Source: Mycobacterium kyogaense
Lineage (GTDB): Bacteria; Actinomycetota; Actinomycetes; Mycobacteriales; Mycobacteriaceae
DNA length: 64,000 bases
Direction of reading: 5' to 3'
Assembly (NCBI RefSeq): GCF_003254575.1
Contig: NZ_QJUA01000008.1
Span: 1-64,000, forward strand
Below are positions 17,981 to 28,965 of this stretch, piece after piece. Every line of letters starts with the position of its first letter. Positions within the stretch are counted from its first letter, which is position 1. The notes under the pieces are model-generated. The model worked only from the letters and a program-made list of their open reading frames with translations, searched no databases and was not told where the DNA came from. The position numbers and the translations under genes were made by a program.

Positions 17981-19666
17981 ATGACATCAGCAACACCCGC
18001 AGCAACACCCAAGCCCGCCAAGCGGCCCCGCGGCGAAGGCCAGTGGGCGCTCGGGTATCGCGAGCCGCTCAACGCCAATGAGCAGGCCAAGAAGGACGAC
18101 AACCCGCTCAACGTTCGGGAGCGGATCGAGAACATCTACGCCAAGGGCGGCTTCGAGTCGATCGACAAGGGCGACCTGCGCGGCCGTTTCCGCTGGTGGG
18201 GGCTCTACACCCAGCGCAAGCCCGGCTACGACGGCACATGGACCGGTGACGAGAACACCGACATGCTCGAAGACGAGTACTTCATGTTGCGGGTCCGCAG
18301 CGACGGCGGCGCACTGACCGCGGCCGCACTGCGCACCCTCGGCGGGATCTCCACCGAATTCGCCAGGGACACCGCCGACATCTCCGACCGCCAGAACGTC
18401 CAGTACCACTGGATCCGCGTCGAGGACATGCCGGAGATCTGGCGCCGGCTCGACGAGGTCGGACTGCAGACCACCGAGGCATGCGGCGACTGCCCGCGCG
18501 TGGTGCTCGGTTCGCCGCTGGCCGGTGAATCGCTCGACGAGGTCATCGACGGCACGCCCGCGGTCAACGAGATCGTCAAGCGCTACATCGGCAAGCCCGA
18601 GTACTCCAACCTGCCGCGCAAGTTCAAGACCGCGATCTCGGGCCTGCAGGATGTAGTGCACGAGGTCAACGACGTCGCGTTCATCGGCGTCGAGCATCCC
18701 GAGCACGGACCCGGGTTCGACCTGTGGGTCGGCGGCGGCCTGTCGACCAATCCGATGCTGGGGCAGCGGGTCGGCACCTGGGTGCCGCTCGACGAGGTGC
18801 CCGACGTGTGGGAGGGCGTGGTCAGTGTTTTCCGTGACTACGGCTACCGCCGTCTACGCGCGAAGGCTCGCCTGAAGTTCCTGATCAAGGACTGGGGTGT
18901 CGAGAAGTTCAGGGAAGTTCTCGAGACGGAGTACCTGAAGCGGCCGTTGCTCGACGGTCCGGCTCCCGACCCGGTGACCCGTCCCATCGACCACGTCGGG
19001 GTGCAGAAGCTCAAGAACGGTCTCAACGCCGTGGGCGTCGCCCCGATCGCCGGCCGGGTGTCGGGCACGATCCTGACCAAGGTCGCCGACCTGGCCGAGG
19101 CGGCGGGCAGTGACCGCATCCGGTTCACGCCGTACCAGAAGCTGATCATCCTCGACGTCCCTGATGACAAGCTCGACGAGCTGCGGGCCGGCCTCGATGC
19201 GCTGAATCTTCCGTCCACCCCGTCGCATTGGCGGCGCAACCTGATGGCCTGCACCGGCATCGAGTTCTGCAAGCTGAGCTTCGCCGAGACCCGCAGCCGC
19301 TCGCAGGTGCTGGTGCCGGAGCTGGAGAAGCGGCTCGAGGACATCAACAGCCAGCTCGACGTGCCGATCACGATCAACATCAACGGCTGCCCGAACTCGT
19401 GCGCCCGCATCCAGGTCGCCGACATCGGGTTCAAGGGCCAGATGGTGGACGACGGTGACGGTCCCGAGGAGGGTTTCCAGGTTCACCTGGGGGGAAGTCT
19501 GGGTTTGGACAGTGGCTTCGGCCGCAAGCTGCGCCAGCACAAGGTGGTCGCCACGGAGCTCGGTGACTACATCGAGCGGGTCGTTCGCAATTTCGTGAAA
19601 CAACGAGAGCAGGGCGAGCGTTTCGCTACGTGGGCACTACGAGCAGACGATGCGGACTTGAGGTGA
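17981..19666 (+). CDS. sirA: Ferredoxin-dependent assimilatory sulfite reductase SirA (NirA)
   Basis: A 561-residue siroheme/4Fe-4S enzyme reducing sulfite to sulfide for cysteine synthesis. Cluster-siroheme ligands lie in MACTGIEFCKLSFAETR (about residue 424) and NGCPNSCARIQVAD (about residue 468), and the N-terminal half carries two ferredoxin-like sulfite-reductase domains. ATG at 17981 with GGAG 5 bases upstream is preferred to the upstream GTG at 17948. It is named nirA in older M. tuberculosis annotation. It starts the sirA-cysH-chelatase operon. Confidence 0.95.
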   Translation: MTSATPAATPKPAKRPRGEGQWALGYREPLNANEQAKKDDNPLNVRERIENIYAKGGFESIDKGDLRGRFRWWGLYTQRKPGYDGTWTGDENTDMLEDEYFMLRVRSDGGALTAAALRTLGGISTEFARDTADISDRQNVQYHWIRVEDMPEIWRRLDEVGLQTTEACGDCPRVVLGSPLAGESLDEVIDGTPAVNEIVKRYIGKPEYSNLPRKFKTAISGLQDVVHEVNDVAFIGVEHPEHGPGFDLWVGGGLSTNPMLGQRVGTWVPLDEVPDVWEGVVSVFRDYGYRRLRAKARLKFLIKDWGVEKFREVLETEYLKRPLLDGPAPDPVTRPIDHVGVQKLKNGLNAVGVAPIAGRVSGTILTKVADLAEAAGSDRIRFTPYQKLIILDVPDDKLDELRAGLDALNLPSTPSHWRRNLMACTGIEFCKLSFAETRSRSQVLVPELEKRLEDINSQLDVPITININGCPNSCARIQVADIGFKGQMVDDGDGPEEGFQVHLGGSLGLDSGFGRKLRQHKVVATELGDYIERVVRNFVKQREQGERFATWALRADDADLR

Positions 19667-19672
19667 TGTGAC

Positions 19673-20380
19673 GTGACCGACGTGATGACCGAGACGGACC
19701 TGCAGCAATTGGCCGAGCGTGGCGCGGCGGAGTTGGGCCCGCACGCATCGGCCGTGGACCTGCTGCGATGGACCGACGAGAACTTCGCGGGTGACTACAT
19801 CGTGGCGTCGAACATGCAAGACGGGGTTCTGGTCGAGATGGCCGCCGCGGTGCGCCCGGGGGTCGACGTGCTGTTCCTCGACACCGGGTACCACTTCGTC
19901 GAGACGATCGGCACACGCGACGCGGTCGAGGCGGTCTACGACGTGAACGTCGTGAACGTGCGGCCGGAGAAGACCGTCTCCGAGCAGGATGCGTTGTTCG
20001 GCAAGAACCTGTTCGAGCGCAGCGCCAACGAGTGCTGCCGGATGCGCAAGGTCGAGCCGTTGTCGAAGGCGTTGGCCGGCTACTCCGCGTGGGTCACCGG
20101 TATCCGCCGGGTCGAGGCGCCGACGCGGGCCAATGCCCCGTTGATCAGTTGGGACAAGGCGTTCGGCCTGGTGAAGGTCAACCCGTTGGCGGCGTGGACC
20201 GACGACGAGATGCAGGACTACATCGACACGCACGGCATCTTGGTGAATCCGCTGGTCGACGAGGGCTATCCGTCGATCGGTTGCGCACCGTGCACGGCCA
20301 AGCCGATCGCGGGCGCCGATCCGCGCAGCGGGCGGTGGGCCGGGCAGTCCAAGACGGAGTGCGGGCTGCACGCCTCGTGA
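19673..20380 (+). CDS. cysH: Adenylyl-sulfate (APS) reductase CysH
   Basis: A 235-residue thioredoxin-dependent reductase converting APS to sulfite. It carries the 4Fe-4S ligands Cys121-Cys122 (ECCRMRK) and Cys204/Cys207 (GCAPC), which distinguish APS reductases from PAPS reductases, and the catalytic Cys230 in ECGLH near the C-terminus. GTG start 6 bases after sirA. Its stop overlaps the next gene (GTGA). Confidence 0.95.
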   Translation: MTDVMTETDLQQLAERGAAELGPHASAVDLLRWTDENFAGDYIVASNMQDGVLVEMAAAVRPGVDVLFLDTGYHFVETIGTRDAVEAVYDVNVVNVRPEKTVSEQDALFGKNLFERSANECCRMRKVEPLSKALAGYSAWVTGIRRVEAPTRANAPLISWDKAFGLVKVNPLAAWTDDEMQDYIDTHGILVNPLVDEGYPSIGCAPCTAKPIAGADPRSGRWAGQSKTECGLHAS

Positions 20381-21096
20381 CTGGACTGGCGGACGCGCTG
20401 GTGCTGACGGCGCACGGCAGCGCCGATCCCCGTTCGGCGGCCACGGCGCAGGCGATCGTCGACAGCATCAGCCGGCTACGTCCCGGGCTCGACGCCCGGG
20501 TCGCGTTCTGTGAGCAGAACGCGCCGAATCTCGTCGACGTCCTGACAGCTCTACCGCGGGGTCGTGCCGTGGTGGTGCCCCTGCTGCTGGCCGATGCCTA
20601 CCACGCGCGCGTGGACATTCCGGCGATGATCGCCGAGTCCGGATCGCAGGCACGTCAGGCCGAGGTCCTCGGCGAGGACGACCGACTGATCTCGGTGCTG
20701 CGGCAGCGCCTCGAGCACGCAGGCGTATCGCGCCTCGATCCTGACGTCGGTGTGATCGTCACCGCGGTCGGATCGTCGCATGCGCAGGCCAACTCCCGCA
20801 CCGGTGCGGTGGCGCGCGACCTGGTGCTGACGACCCGGTGGACGGCCACCACGGCGTTCGCGACCGGTCCCTCGCCGTCTCCCGCCGAGGCGGTCGCCGA
20901 GCTTCGCAGCCGCGGGGCGACGCGTCTGGTGATCGCCCCGTGGTTCCTGGCGCCGGGCCGCATCACCGACCGCGTTGCGGCGTACGCGCGCGACGAGGGC
21001 ATCCCGATGTCGGCCCCGCTGGGCGCCCACCGCCAGGTGGCAGCAACGGTGTTGGACCGCTTCGACACCGCTCGCTGCGCGCGGGCAGCGGCCTGA
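20377..21096 (+). CDS. Sirohydrochlorin ferrochelatase-like protein (CbiX/SirB, Che1-type)
   Basis: A 239-residue protein with two CbiX-like halves. The first starts ALVLTAHGSADPRS with the metal-binding His, continuing to VVVPLLLADAYHARVDIP with a second His; the second includes VIVTAVGSSHAQANSR and VIAPWFLAPGRITDR. Such proteins insert iron into sirohydrochlorin to make siroheme, the prosthetic group of SirA, which explains the operon. GTG start overlaps the cysH stop. A cobalt chelatase role is the alternative. Confidence 0.88.
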   Translation: MTGLADALVLTAHGSADPRSAATAQAIVDSISRLRPGLDARVAFCEQNAPNLVDVLTALPRGRAVVVPLLLADAYHARVDIPAMIAESGSQARQAEVLGEDDRLISVLRQRLEHAGVSRLDPDVGVIVTAVGSSHAQANSRTGAVARDLVLTTRWTATTAFATGPSPSPAEAVAELRSRGATRLVIAPWFLAPGRITDRVAAYARDEGIPMSAPLGAHRQVAATVLDRFDTARCARAAA

Positions 21097-21120
21097 CCAG
21101 CGTAGATCCCGAACCCAGGT

Positions 21121-21174
21121 ATGCTCGGGGCCACCCTGACGGCTTACGAGCAAGGACTCGATGCACCCCCATAG
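21121..21174 (+). CDS. Candidate 17-residue leader ORF ending in Pro-Pro
   Basis: MLGATLTAYEQGLDAPP followed by TAG, ending 15 bases before the ATG of the first CNNM-type gene. There is no good ribosome site and the start is close to where a transcript could begin. Proline-rich leader ORFs regulate magnesium genes in some bacteria, and the downstream genes belong to a magnesium-linked family, so a regulatory role is conceivable. The ORF is short and could be chance. Confidence 0.3.
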   Translation: MLGATLTAYEQGLDAPP

Positions 21175-21189
21175 ACCCGAGGCGGTCAC

Positions 21190-22572
21190 ATGTTGACCGC
21201 CGTTGCTGCAATTCTGCTGGGCCTTGTCGTGGTTTTCGCGATCACCGTGGCGACGGGATACTTCGTCGCTCAGGAGTTCGCCTACATGGCGGTGGACCGC
21301 TCCCGCCTGAAGGCCCGCGCCGACGCCGGTGACCGCGCCGCCGAACGTGCGCTGACGGTAACCCGACGAACGTCGTTCATGCTCTCGGGCGCCCAGTTGG
21401 GCATCACCGTCACCGGGCTGCTCGTCGGTTACGCGGCCGAACCGCTGATCGGCCGCAGCCTCGAGACCCTGCTGGGCGGTTCGGGGCTGCCGATGGCGAT
21501 CGCCGTGGCGATCGGCGGCGTGGCCGCGATCGGCGTCTCGACGGTGATTCAGATGCTGTTCGGAGAGCTGTTCCCCAAGAACCTCGCGCTCGCCAAGCCC
21601 GAGGCGCTGGCGCGACGTCTGGCCTGGTCCACCACCGCCTACCTGACGCTGTTCGGCTGGCTGATCTGGTTGTTCGATCAATCGTCGAACCTGCTGTTGC
21701 GCGCGCTGCGCATCGAACCGGTGCATGACGTCGAGCATTCCGCCACCCCGCGCGACATGGAGTACATCGTCGCGACATCCCGTGCCGCGGGCGAGATTCC
21801 GGCGGAACTCTCGACTCTGCTGGACCGCATCCTCGACTTCCCCACGTCGACAGCCCGGCACGCGATGATCCCGCGGGCCCGCGTCGACACGGTGCTCGAC
21901 ACCGAGCCGGTCGCCGACGTGTTGGCGCGCATGGCGTCCGCGCACACGCGCTATCCGGTGGTCGCAGCCGACCACGACGAGGTGGTCGGCGTCATCCACC
22001 TGCACGACCTGCTCTCACTCGACGGGGCATCGGGAACGGCAGCGGACCACTGCCGGCAGGCCGTGGTCGTGCCCGAGACCCTGCCGCTACCGAATGTCGT
22101 TCGTTCGCTTGCTGATTCGCGAGAAGAGATGGCCGTCGTCATCGATGAGTTCGGCGGATTCGCCGGGATCGTCACGATGGAGGATCTGGCCGAAGAACTG
22201 GTCGGCGAGATCGACGACGAGCACGACGGCGCACAGCAGCACGAGGCCGTCACCGAGGTCGGGGACGGCTGGCTGGTGGCCGGTGATCTGCCCGTCGACG
22301 AGGCGGAGCGATTGCTGGGCGTGACCCTGCCGACCGGTGACTACGAAACGGTCGCGGGCATGGTGATCGCGCACGCTGACGGGTTGCCGGCCGTCGGAGA
22401 CCGCGTGTCGGTGCCGCTGCCCGCCGCACCGTCCGATTTCCTGAGCGCACAACCGCCCGCTGAGCGGGCCCTCGACGCCGAGATCCGCGCCGTCCGGCGG
22501 CGCGTCCCGGCGCGCGTCCAGTTGAGCGTGACCGTCGCCGAACCGACGTCACGGGTGGAGAACGATGTCTGA
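21190..22572 (+). CDS. CNNM/DUF21 membrane protein with CBS pair and CorC domain (first of pair)
   Basis: A 460-residue protein: N-terminal DUF21 membrane domain with four hydrophobic segments (residues 1-150, including FMLSGAQLGITVTGLLVGY), two CBS domains (about 205-330; ARHAMIPRARVDTVLD and EEMAVVIDEFGGFAGIVTMEDLAEELVGEI), and a C-terminal transporter-associated domain. Members are implicated in magnesium or other cation transport. ATG with GAGGCGG upstream. It overlaps the second CNNM gene by 8 bases. Confidence 0.92.
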   Translation: MLTAVAAILLGLVVVFAITVATGYFVAQEFAYMAVDRSRLKARADAGDRAAERALTVTRRTSFMLSGAQLGITVTGLLVGYAAEPLIGRSLETLLGGSGLPMAIAVAIGGVAAIGVSTVIQMLFGELFPKNLALAKPEALARRLAWSTTAYLTLFGWLIWLFDQSSNLLLRALRIEPVHDVEHSATPRDMEYIVATSRAAGEIPAELSTLLDRILDFPTSTARHAMIPRARVDTVLDTEPVADVLARMASAHTRYPVVAADHDEVVGVIHLHDLLSLDGASGTAADHCRQAVVVPETLPLPNVVRSLADSREEMAVVIDEFGGFAGIVTMEDLAEELVGEIDDEHDGAQQHEAVTEVGDGWLVAGDLPVDEAERLLGVTLPTGDYETVAGMVIAHADGLPAVGDRVSVPLPAAPSDFLSAQPPAERALDAEIRAVRRRVPARVQLSVTVAEPTSRVENDV

Positions 22573-23569
22573 TCCCTGGTCCATCGTCGCGATCACGGTG
22601 GTGCTGATCGCGCTGAGCGCCTTCTTCGTCGCTGTCGAGTTCTCGCTGATCGCCGTGCGGCGGAGCCGGCTGGAGGACGCGGCCGCCGACAGCCGTGGCG
22701 CCCGGGCGGCGCTGCGTAGCGCGGCGGAGCTGTCGGTGGTGCTGGCCGGAGCACAGCTCGGGATCACCGCCTGCACCCTGCTGCTCGGCGCAGTCACCAA
22801 ACCGGCTGTGCACTATGCCCTTTCGCCATGGTTGAGGGACATCGGCGCGCCCTCCTGGCTCGCCGACGCCGGCGGCTTCATGTTGGCCCTGGTCATCGTC
22901 ACGTTCCTGCACCTCGTGATCGGCGAGATGGCGCCCAAGTCCTGGGCGATCGCCCACCCCGAGCGGTCCGCCGCGCTGCTGGCCGGACCGATGCGCGGGT
23001 TCATGTTCGTCACCCGCCCCCTGCTGCACGCGCTGAACCAGGCGGCGAACTGGTGCCTTCGCCGCGTCGGCGTCGTCCCGGTCGACGAACTCGCCGACAG
23101 CCAGGATCCGCAGACGTTGCGTCAGCTGGTGGAGCACTCCGCCGCCGCAGGCACGCTCGACGCCGTCTATCACGCCAACCTGTCGAGCGCTCTGGACTTG
23201 AACGGTCTGCGGGTCGAACAGCTGGCTCGTCCGGCATCGCCGAGCGGCTGGGTCTCCCCCGAGGCCGACACCGCGCAGATCCGTTCTGCTGCACGAGAAT
23301 CCGGTCACCTGCGCCTGCTGGTGGGCGATGCCGGCAGCGGCACCGTGCTCGGCGTCGTGCATGTCCGCGACGGTCTCGCCTCGACGGCGCGCGCCCGCGA
23401 TCTCATGCGCCCCGCCGTGACACTGTCCGCGGACATGCCGATCTACGAGGCATTGCAGCTGATGAAGAGCACGCGCACGCACCTCGCCGTGGTGACCGGA
23501 AATGGCGGCGTCGAGGTGTTGACGCTGACCGACGTGATGCACCGGCTGCTGGCCATCGACGCGGCGTAG
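22565..23569 (+). CDS. CNNM/DUF21 membrane protein, short CBS region (second of pair)
   Basis: A 334-residue protein homologous to its neighbour in the DUF21 domain (LSVVLAGAQLGITACTLLLG, LVIGEMAPKSWAI), with a CBS region at about 215-330 but no C-terminal CorC domain. The 8-base overlap with the upstream gene indicates co-translation; the two may form a heterodimer. Function probably cation transport or membrane homeostasis. Confidence 0.9.
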   Translation: MSDPWSIVAITVVLIALSAFFVAVEFSLIAVRRSRLEDAAADSRGARAALRSAAELSVVLAGAQLGITACTLLLGAVTKPAVHYALSPWLRDIGAPSWLADAGGFMLALVIVTFLHLVIGEMAPKSWAIAHPERSAALLAGPMRGFMFVTRPLLHALNQAANWCLRRVGVVPVDELADSQDPQTLRQLVEHSAAAGTLDAVYHANLSSALDLNGLRVEQLARPASPSGWVSPEADTAQIRSAARESGHLRLLVGDAGSGTVLGVVHVRDGLASTARARDLMRPAVTLSADMPIYEALQLMKSTRTHLAVVTGNGGVEVLTLTDVMHRLLAIDAA

Positions 23570-23593
23570 CTCACACACCCCCTCCTTGACCCA

Positions 23594-23645
23594 ATACCTA
23601 TGGGGGTATACCGTCGCGGTATCGGATAGATACCCCCTAGGGTAT
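23594..23645. promoter_or_regulatory. Two CstR/CsoR-type operators before the persulfide dioxygenase gene
   Basis: ATACCTATGGGGGTAT at 23594-23609 and ATACCCCCTAGGGTAT at 23630-23645 share the G/C-tract palindrome ATACCC-n4-GGGTAT recognised by CsoR/CstR family repressors. The second site is nearly perfect and lies 14 bases before the start codon, overlapping the ribosome-site region. A third copy lies before the cstR-like gene, so the regulator probably controls both promoters. Confidence 0.8.
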
Positions 23646-23659
23646 AAAGGAGACGAACG

Positions 23660-25042
23660 ATGAAGTTCATCCAGTACTACCTCGACTGCCTGTCCCACGC
23701 GTCGTACCTGATCGGCGACGAGAACTCGGGCCGCGCAGTCGTCGTCGACCCCCAGCGCGACGTGTCGGAATACCTCGCCGACGCAGCCGAACTGGGCCTG
23801 CACATCGACCTGGTGATCGAGACCCATTTCCACGCCGACTTCCTGTCCGGCCATCTCGAGCTCGCCGATGCCACCGGAGCCACGGTCGTGTACTCGTCGG
23901 TGGCCACGCCCGAGTTCGATTACCTCGGCGTCGAGGACGGGCAGCGGTACTCCCTCGACCCCGCCGGGGTCACACTCGAGTTCCGGCACACGCCCGGCCA
24001 CACCCCAGAGTCGATGAGCATCGTGATCTACGAACACCCCGACGATGCGACGCCCTACGGCGCGCTGACCGGCGACACCCTGTTCATCGGCGACGTCGGC
24101 CGACCCGACCTGCTGGCATCGATCGGCCACTCGCGCGAGGAACTCGCCGCGATGCTGTACGACTCGCTGCACCAGCTGATGACGCTGCCGGATGAGACCC
24201 GCGTCTACCCGGCTCACGGCGCCGGCTCGGCCTGCGGCAAGAACCTCTCCACGGAGCTGTCGTCGACGATCGGTGATCAGAAGCGGTGGAACTACGCGTT
24301 GAACGCACCCGACCGGGAGACGTTCATCGCCCTGGTGACCGAAGGCCAACCTCCCGCGCCGGGCTACTTCGCCTACGACGCGACCCTCAACCGCAAGAAC
24401 CGCGCGCTGCTCGACGAGGACGAGATGCCCCCGGCGTTGAGCTACCCGCAGGTGATGGACAGACTGGCCGCCGGCGCGGTGTTGGTCGACGGCCGGAGTC
24501 CGATCGAGTTCGCGCAGGGCCACTTTCGCGCGGCGATCAACATCGGACTCGAGGGCCGCTATGCCGAATTCGCGGGCTCGGTGGTCACACCCGACAACGA
24601 CATCGTCTTGATCACCGATCCGGGCTACGAGCGCGAAGGCAAGAATCGACTGGCCCGCATCGGGTTCGACCGTGTGATCGGTCATCTGGAGAATCCCGAG
24701 CAGGCGATGCTGTCTCACCCCGACCAGGTGCAGATCGCATCACGGTTGTCCGCCAGGGACTTCGATCAACGCGCAGCCACCGTCCCCGGTCTGCAGATCG
24801 TCGACGTCCGCAATCCCGGTGAGGCCGAGGCGGGCATGATTCCCGGCGCAGTCAACATTCCCGTCGGTCAGTTGCCGGACCGGCTGGCCGAATTGGATTC
24901 GCACGCCCCGACGGTGGTGTACTGCGCGGGCGGATACCGCTCGTCGGTCGCGGCAAGCATGTTGCGCCGCAACGGTTTCATCGATGTCAGCGACATCCTG
25001 GGCGGCTTCGGCGCCTGGGTCGAGATCACTCAGAACGCCTGA
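23660..25042 (+). CDS. Persulfide dioxygenase-rhodanese fusion (CstB/ETHE1 type)
   Basis: A 460-residue protein. The N-terminal metallo-beta-lactamase domain has His56, His58, Asp60 and His65 in THFHADFLSGH, then HTPGHTPES and GDTLFIGDVGRPDL, as in ETHE1 persulfide dioxygenases. Two rhodanese domains follow: the first (about 265-355) lacks a catalytic Cys, the second (about 365-455) has Cys422 in VVYCAGGYRSS. Family enzymes oxidise low-molecular-weight persulfides to sulfite and thiosulfate. The tauE and cstR-like neighbours match the cst persulfide-detoxification module. Confidence 0.93.
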   Translation: MKFIQYYLDCLSHASYLIGDENSGRAVVVDPQRDVSEYLADAAELGLHIDLVIETHFHADFLSGHLELADATGATVVYSSVATPEFDYLGVEDGQRYSLDPAGVTLEFRHTPGHTPESMSIVIYEHPDDATPYGALTGDTLFIGDVGRPDLLASIGHSREELAAMLYDSLHQLMTLPDETRVYPAHGAGSACGKNLSTELSSTIGDQKRWNYALNAPDRETFIALVTEGQPPAPGYFAYDATLNRKNRALLDEDEMPPALSYPQVMDRLAAGAVLVDGRSPIEFAQGHFRAAINIGLEGRYAEFAGSVVTPDNDIVLITDPGYEREGKNRLARIGFDRVIGHLENPEQAMLSHPDQVQIASRLSARDFDQRAATVPGLQIVDVRNPGEAEAGMIPGAVNIPVGQLPDRLAELDSHAPTVVYCAGGYRSSVAASMLRRNGFIDVSDILGGFGAWVEITQNA

Positions 25043-25045
25043 CCC

Positions 25046-26226
<1,181 letters not shown>

Positions 26227-26229
26227 TGA

Positions 26230-27276
26230 CTACGAGATCTGCGCAACCTCGGCGACTGCATTGTTCGTCGCCGACTCCTCCGGCAGCTGCGGCACGCGGG
26301 TGGCGCGGACGAAGACGGTGTCGCCCGGCTTCAGGCCCAACGCCTCGGCGTCGCCGCGGGTGATCTGTGCGGTGAACGGCGTGTGCGTGGCGGAGTTGGT
26401 GAGCTCGACCCGCACCTCGAAGCCGAGCATCACGATGCGGTCGATGACGGCCTTGGTGACACCGGCGGATTGCACGGAATCGTCAGAACTGGCGATCGCC
26501 ATGTCCGAATTGCGGCCCACGCGGATGTCGTGAGGGCGCACCAGCGCTCCGTTGAGCGTGGACACCGCACCGAGGAAACCCATCACGAACGCGTTGGCCG
26601 GCCGGTCGTAGACATCGGTGGGCGACCCGACCTGCTCGATACGGCCCTTGTTGAGCACAGCGATCCGGTCGGCGACGTCGAGCGCCTCCTGCTGGTCGTG
26701 GGTGACCAGCACCGTCGTCACGTGCACCTCGTCGTGCAGGCGGCGCAGCCAGGCGCGAAGATCTTCGCGCACCTTGGCGTCGAGCGCGCCGAACGGCTCG
26801 TCGAGCAGCAGCACCTGCGGGTCGACGGCGAGCGCGCGAGCCAGCGCCATGCGCTGGCGCTGCCCGCCGGAGAGCTGATTGGGGTAGCGGGTCTGAAACC
26901 CGGCGAGCCCGACCACCTCGAGCAGGTTGTCGACCTTGCTGGCGATCTCGGCCTTCGGCCGCTTGCGGATCTTGAGCCCGAAGGCGACGTTCTCCCGCAC
27001 CGTCAGGTGCTTGAAGGCCGCGTAGTGCTGGAAGACGAAACCGATGCCGCGCTTCTGCGGCGGCACGTCGGTGACATCGCGGCCGTGGATCGTGATGGTG
27101 CCCGTGTCCGGTTCGTCGAGGCCGGCGATGGCGCGCAGCAGTGTCGACTTGCCCGATCCGCTGGGCCCGAGCAGTGCGGTCAGCGACCCGGCGGGCACGA
27201 CGAAGTCGATGTTGTCGAGGGCGGCGAAATCGCCGTAGCGCTTGTTGGCGCCGGAGACGGTGATCGCGTGGGTCAT
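26230..27276 (-). CDS. cysA: Sulfate/thiosulfate ABC transporter ATP-binding protein CysA
   Basis: A 348-residue ABC ATPase. Walker A is GPSGSGKS, signature [15 protein letters not shown], Walker [13 protein letters not shown]-loop [10 protein letters not shown], followed by a C-terminal TOBE-like regulatory domain (about 240-348) as in CysA. It energises the CysT-CysW channel for sulfate import. It is the last gene of subI-cysT-cysW-cysA, after a 31-base gap. Confidence 0.95.
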   Translation of the reverse strand: MTHAITVSGANKRYGDFAALDNIDFVVPAGSLTALLGPSGSGKSTLLRAIAGLDEPDTGTITIHGRDVTDVPPQKRGIGFVFQHYAAFKHLTVRENVAFGLKIRKRPKAEIASKVDNLLEVVGLAGFQTRYPNQLSGGQRQRMALARALAVDPQVLLLDEPFGALDAKVREDLRAWLRRLHDEVHVTTVLVTHDQQEALDVADRIAVLNKGRIEQVGSPTDVYDRPANAFVMGFLGAVSTLNGALVRPHDIRVGRNSDMAIASSDDSVQSAGVTKAVIDRIVMLGFEVRVELTNSATHTPFTAQITRGDAEALGLKPGDTVFVRATRVPQLPEESATNNAVAEVAQIS

Positions 27277-27307
27277 GAGGGTGTGACTCCCGGGTCGTGG
27301 TCGATGT

Positions 27308-28120
27308 TCATTGTGCGGCCTTGGCCCGGCGGGCGTCGAGGATGACCTGGGCGATGAGCACGAGGACGGCGACGCTCATCAACAGCGTGGCGATCGCATA
27401 GGCGCCGTATTCGGCGCCACGGTTGTAGCGGTCGGCGACCAGCAGCGTCAGCGTCTGCGATTGACCAGGAAGATTCGACGACACCATGATCACCGCGCCG
27501 AATTCACCCAGGGTGCGGGCGACGGTCAGCACGATCCCGTAGGTCAGACCCCAGCGGATCGACGGCAGCGTGATGCGCCAGAACGTCTGCCACCATTGCG
27601 CTCCCAGCGTCGCCGAGGCCTCCTCCTGGTCGGTGCCGAGTTCGTGCAGCACCGGTTCGACCTCGCGGATGACGAACGGCACGGTGACGAAGACGCTGGC
27701 CAGCACGATGCCGGGGAAGCTGAAGATGATCTTCAGCCCGAAGTCGTTCTCGACGAAGCCGAACAGCCCCGCCGATCCCCAGAGCAGGATGAGCGCGACG
27801 CCGACCACCACCGGCGACACCGCGAACGGCAGGTCGATGATGGCCTGCAGGATGCTCTTGCCGCGAAAGCGGTTGCGCGCCAGCACCAGTGCGGTGGGAA
27901 CCCCGAACAGCACGTTGAGCGGCACCACGATGGCGACCACCAGCAGAGACAGCTGCAGCGCCGAGATCGCCGCCGGCGTGCCGACCGAGGCGAAGAATTC
28001 GCCGATCCCTGGGGAGAAGGTGCGCCACAGGATCAGGCCGACCGGCACCAGGACGAGGATCGCGATGTAGAGGATCGCCACCCACCGCAGCAGGAGCTTG
28101 ACCGCCGGGGACAGGATCAC
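27308..28120 (-). CDS. cysW: Sulfate ABC transporter permease CysW
   Basis: A 270-residue permease. The frame is open to 28261, but the GTG at 28120 overlaps the cysT stop (GTGA) and is preceded by GGAGGAG, so it is the likely start. About six membrane segments; the EAA loop contains [23 protein letters not shown] (key residues A, G and the LPSIRWG end). It pairs with CysT to form the sulfate channel. Confidence 0.94.
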   Translation of the reverse strand: MILSPAVKLLLRWVAILYIAILVLVPVGLILWRTFSPGIGEFFASVGTPAAISALQLSLLVVAIVVPLNVLFGVPTALVLARNRFRGKSILQAIIDLPFAVSPVVVGVALILLWGSAGLFGFVENDFGLKIIFSFPGIVLASVFVTVPFVIREVEPVLHELGTDQEEASATLGAQWWQTFWRITLPSIRWGLTYGIVLTVARTLGEFGAVIMVSSNLPGQSQTLTLLVADRYNRGAEYGAYAIATLLMSVAVLVLIAQVILDARRAKAAQ

Positions 28121-28965
28121 GGTGCGAGCTCCTCCCGTTTTGCGGCCCGCGCCCCGAGTGCCCGCAACACGAACAACACGGCGAACGAGATCACCAGCAG
28201 CACGATCGAGATCGCCGCGGCACCGACTTTGTCGTCGTTCTCGATGAGGGTGCGAATCCACTGCGAGGACACCTCGGTCTCGCCGGGGACCGCTCCGCCG
28301 ATGAGCACGACGGAACCGAACTCACCGATCGCCCGGGAGAACGCCAGGCCCGCACCGGACAGCAGCGAGGGCAGCAGCGCCGGCAGGACGACCTTGGTGA
28401 AGATCACGCGGTTGTCGGCGCCCAACGACGCGGCCGCCTCCTCCACCTCACGGTCCAGCTCGAGGAGCACTGGCTGTACCGACCGCACCACGAACGGCAG
28501 GGTGACGAACAGCAGCGCGATACCCACACCCCACTTGGTGTGCTGCAGGTGTAGCCCGACGGGGCTGTTCGGCCCATACAGCGCGAGCATCACCAGGCTC
28601 GCCACGATCGTGGGCAGCGCGAACGGCAGGTCGATCACCGCGTCGACCAGACGCTTACCCGGGAAATCGTCGCGGGTGAGCACCCACGCGACGATCAGCC
28701 CGAACACCGCGTTGATCAGTGTGACGCCCACCGAGATCGTCAACGTCACCTTGAAAGACTCGATCGCCGCGTTCGAGGTGACGGCCAGCCAGAAGGCGTG
28801 CCATCCCCCCGTCGCGGACTGCCACACGATCGCCGCGAGCGGAAGCAGCACGATCACCGACAACCACAGTGTCGCGGCGCCGACGCGCAGCGACGTACTG
28901 CCGTGCCGGTTACGCCCCCGGCGGGGCGCTTTCGGTGCCGCCGGCTCGGCGACGATCGAGGTCAT
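28117..28965 (-). CDS. cysT: Sulfate ABC transporter permease CysT
   Basis: A 282-residue permease with about six membrane segments and the sulfate-permease sequence FALPTIVASLVMLALYG, then AAASLGADNRVIFTKVVLPAL as the coupling loop. ATG overlaps the subI stop (ATGA). Together with CysW it forms the heterodimeric sulfate/thiosulfate channel in the cytoplasmic membrane. Confidence 0.94.
   Translation of the reverse strand: MTSIVAEPAAPKAPRRGRNRHGSTSLRVGAATLWLSVIVLLPLAAIVWQSATGGWHAFWLAVTSNAAIESFKVTLTISVGVTLINAVFGLIVAWVLTRDDFPGKRLVDAVIDLPFALPTIVASLVMLALYGPNSPVGLHLQHTKWGVGIALLFVTLPFVVRSVQPVLLELDREVEEAAASLGADNRVIFTKVVLPALLPSLLSGAGLAFSRAIGEFGSVVLIGGAVPGETEVSSQWIRTLIENDDKVGAAAISIVLLVISFAVLFVLRALGARAAKREELAP

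Noticed and set aside
21097..21189. Magnesium M-box riboswitch before the CNNM genes
   Set aside because: The gap is only 93 bases, too short for an M-box, and I see none of its conserved stems.
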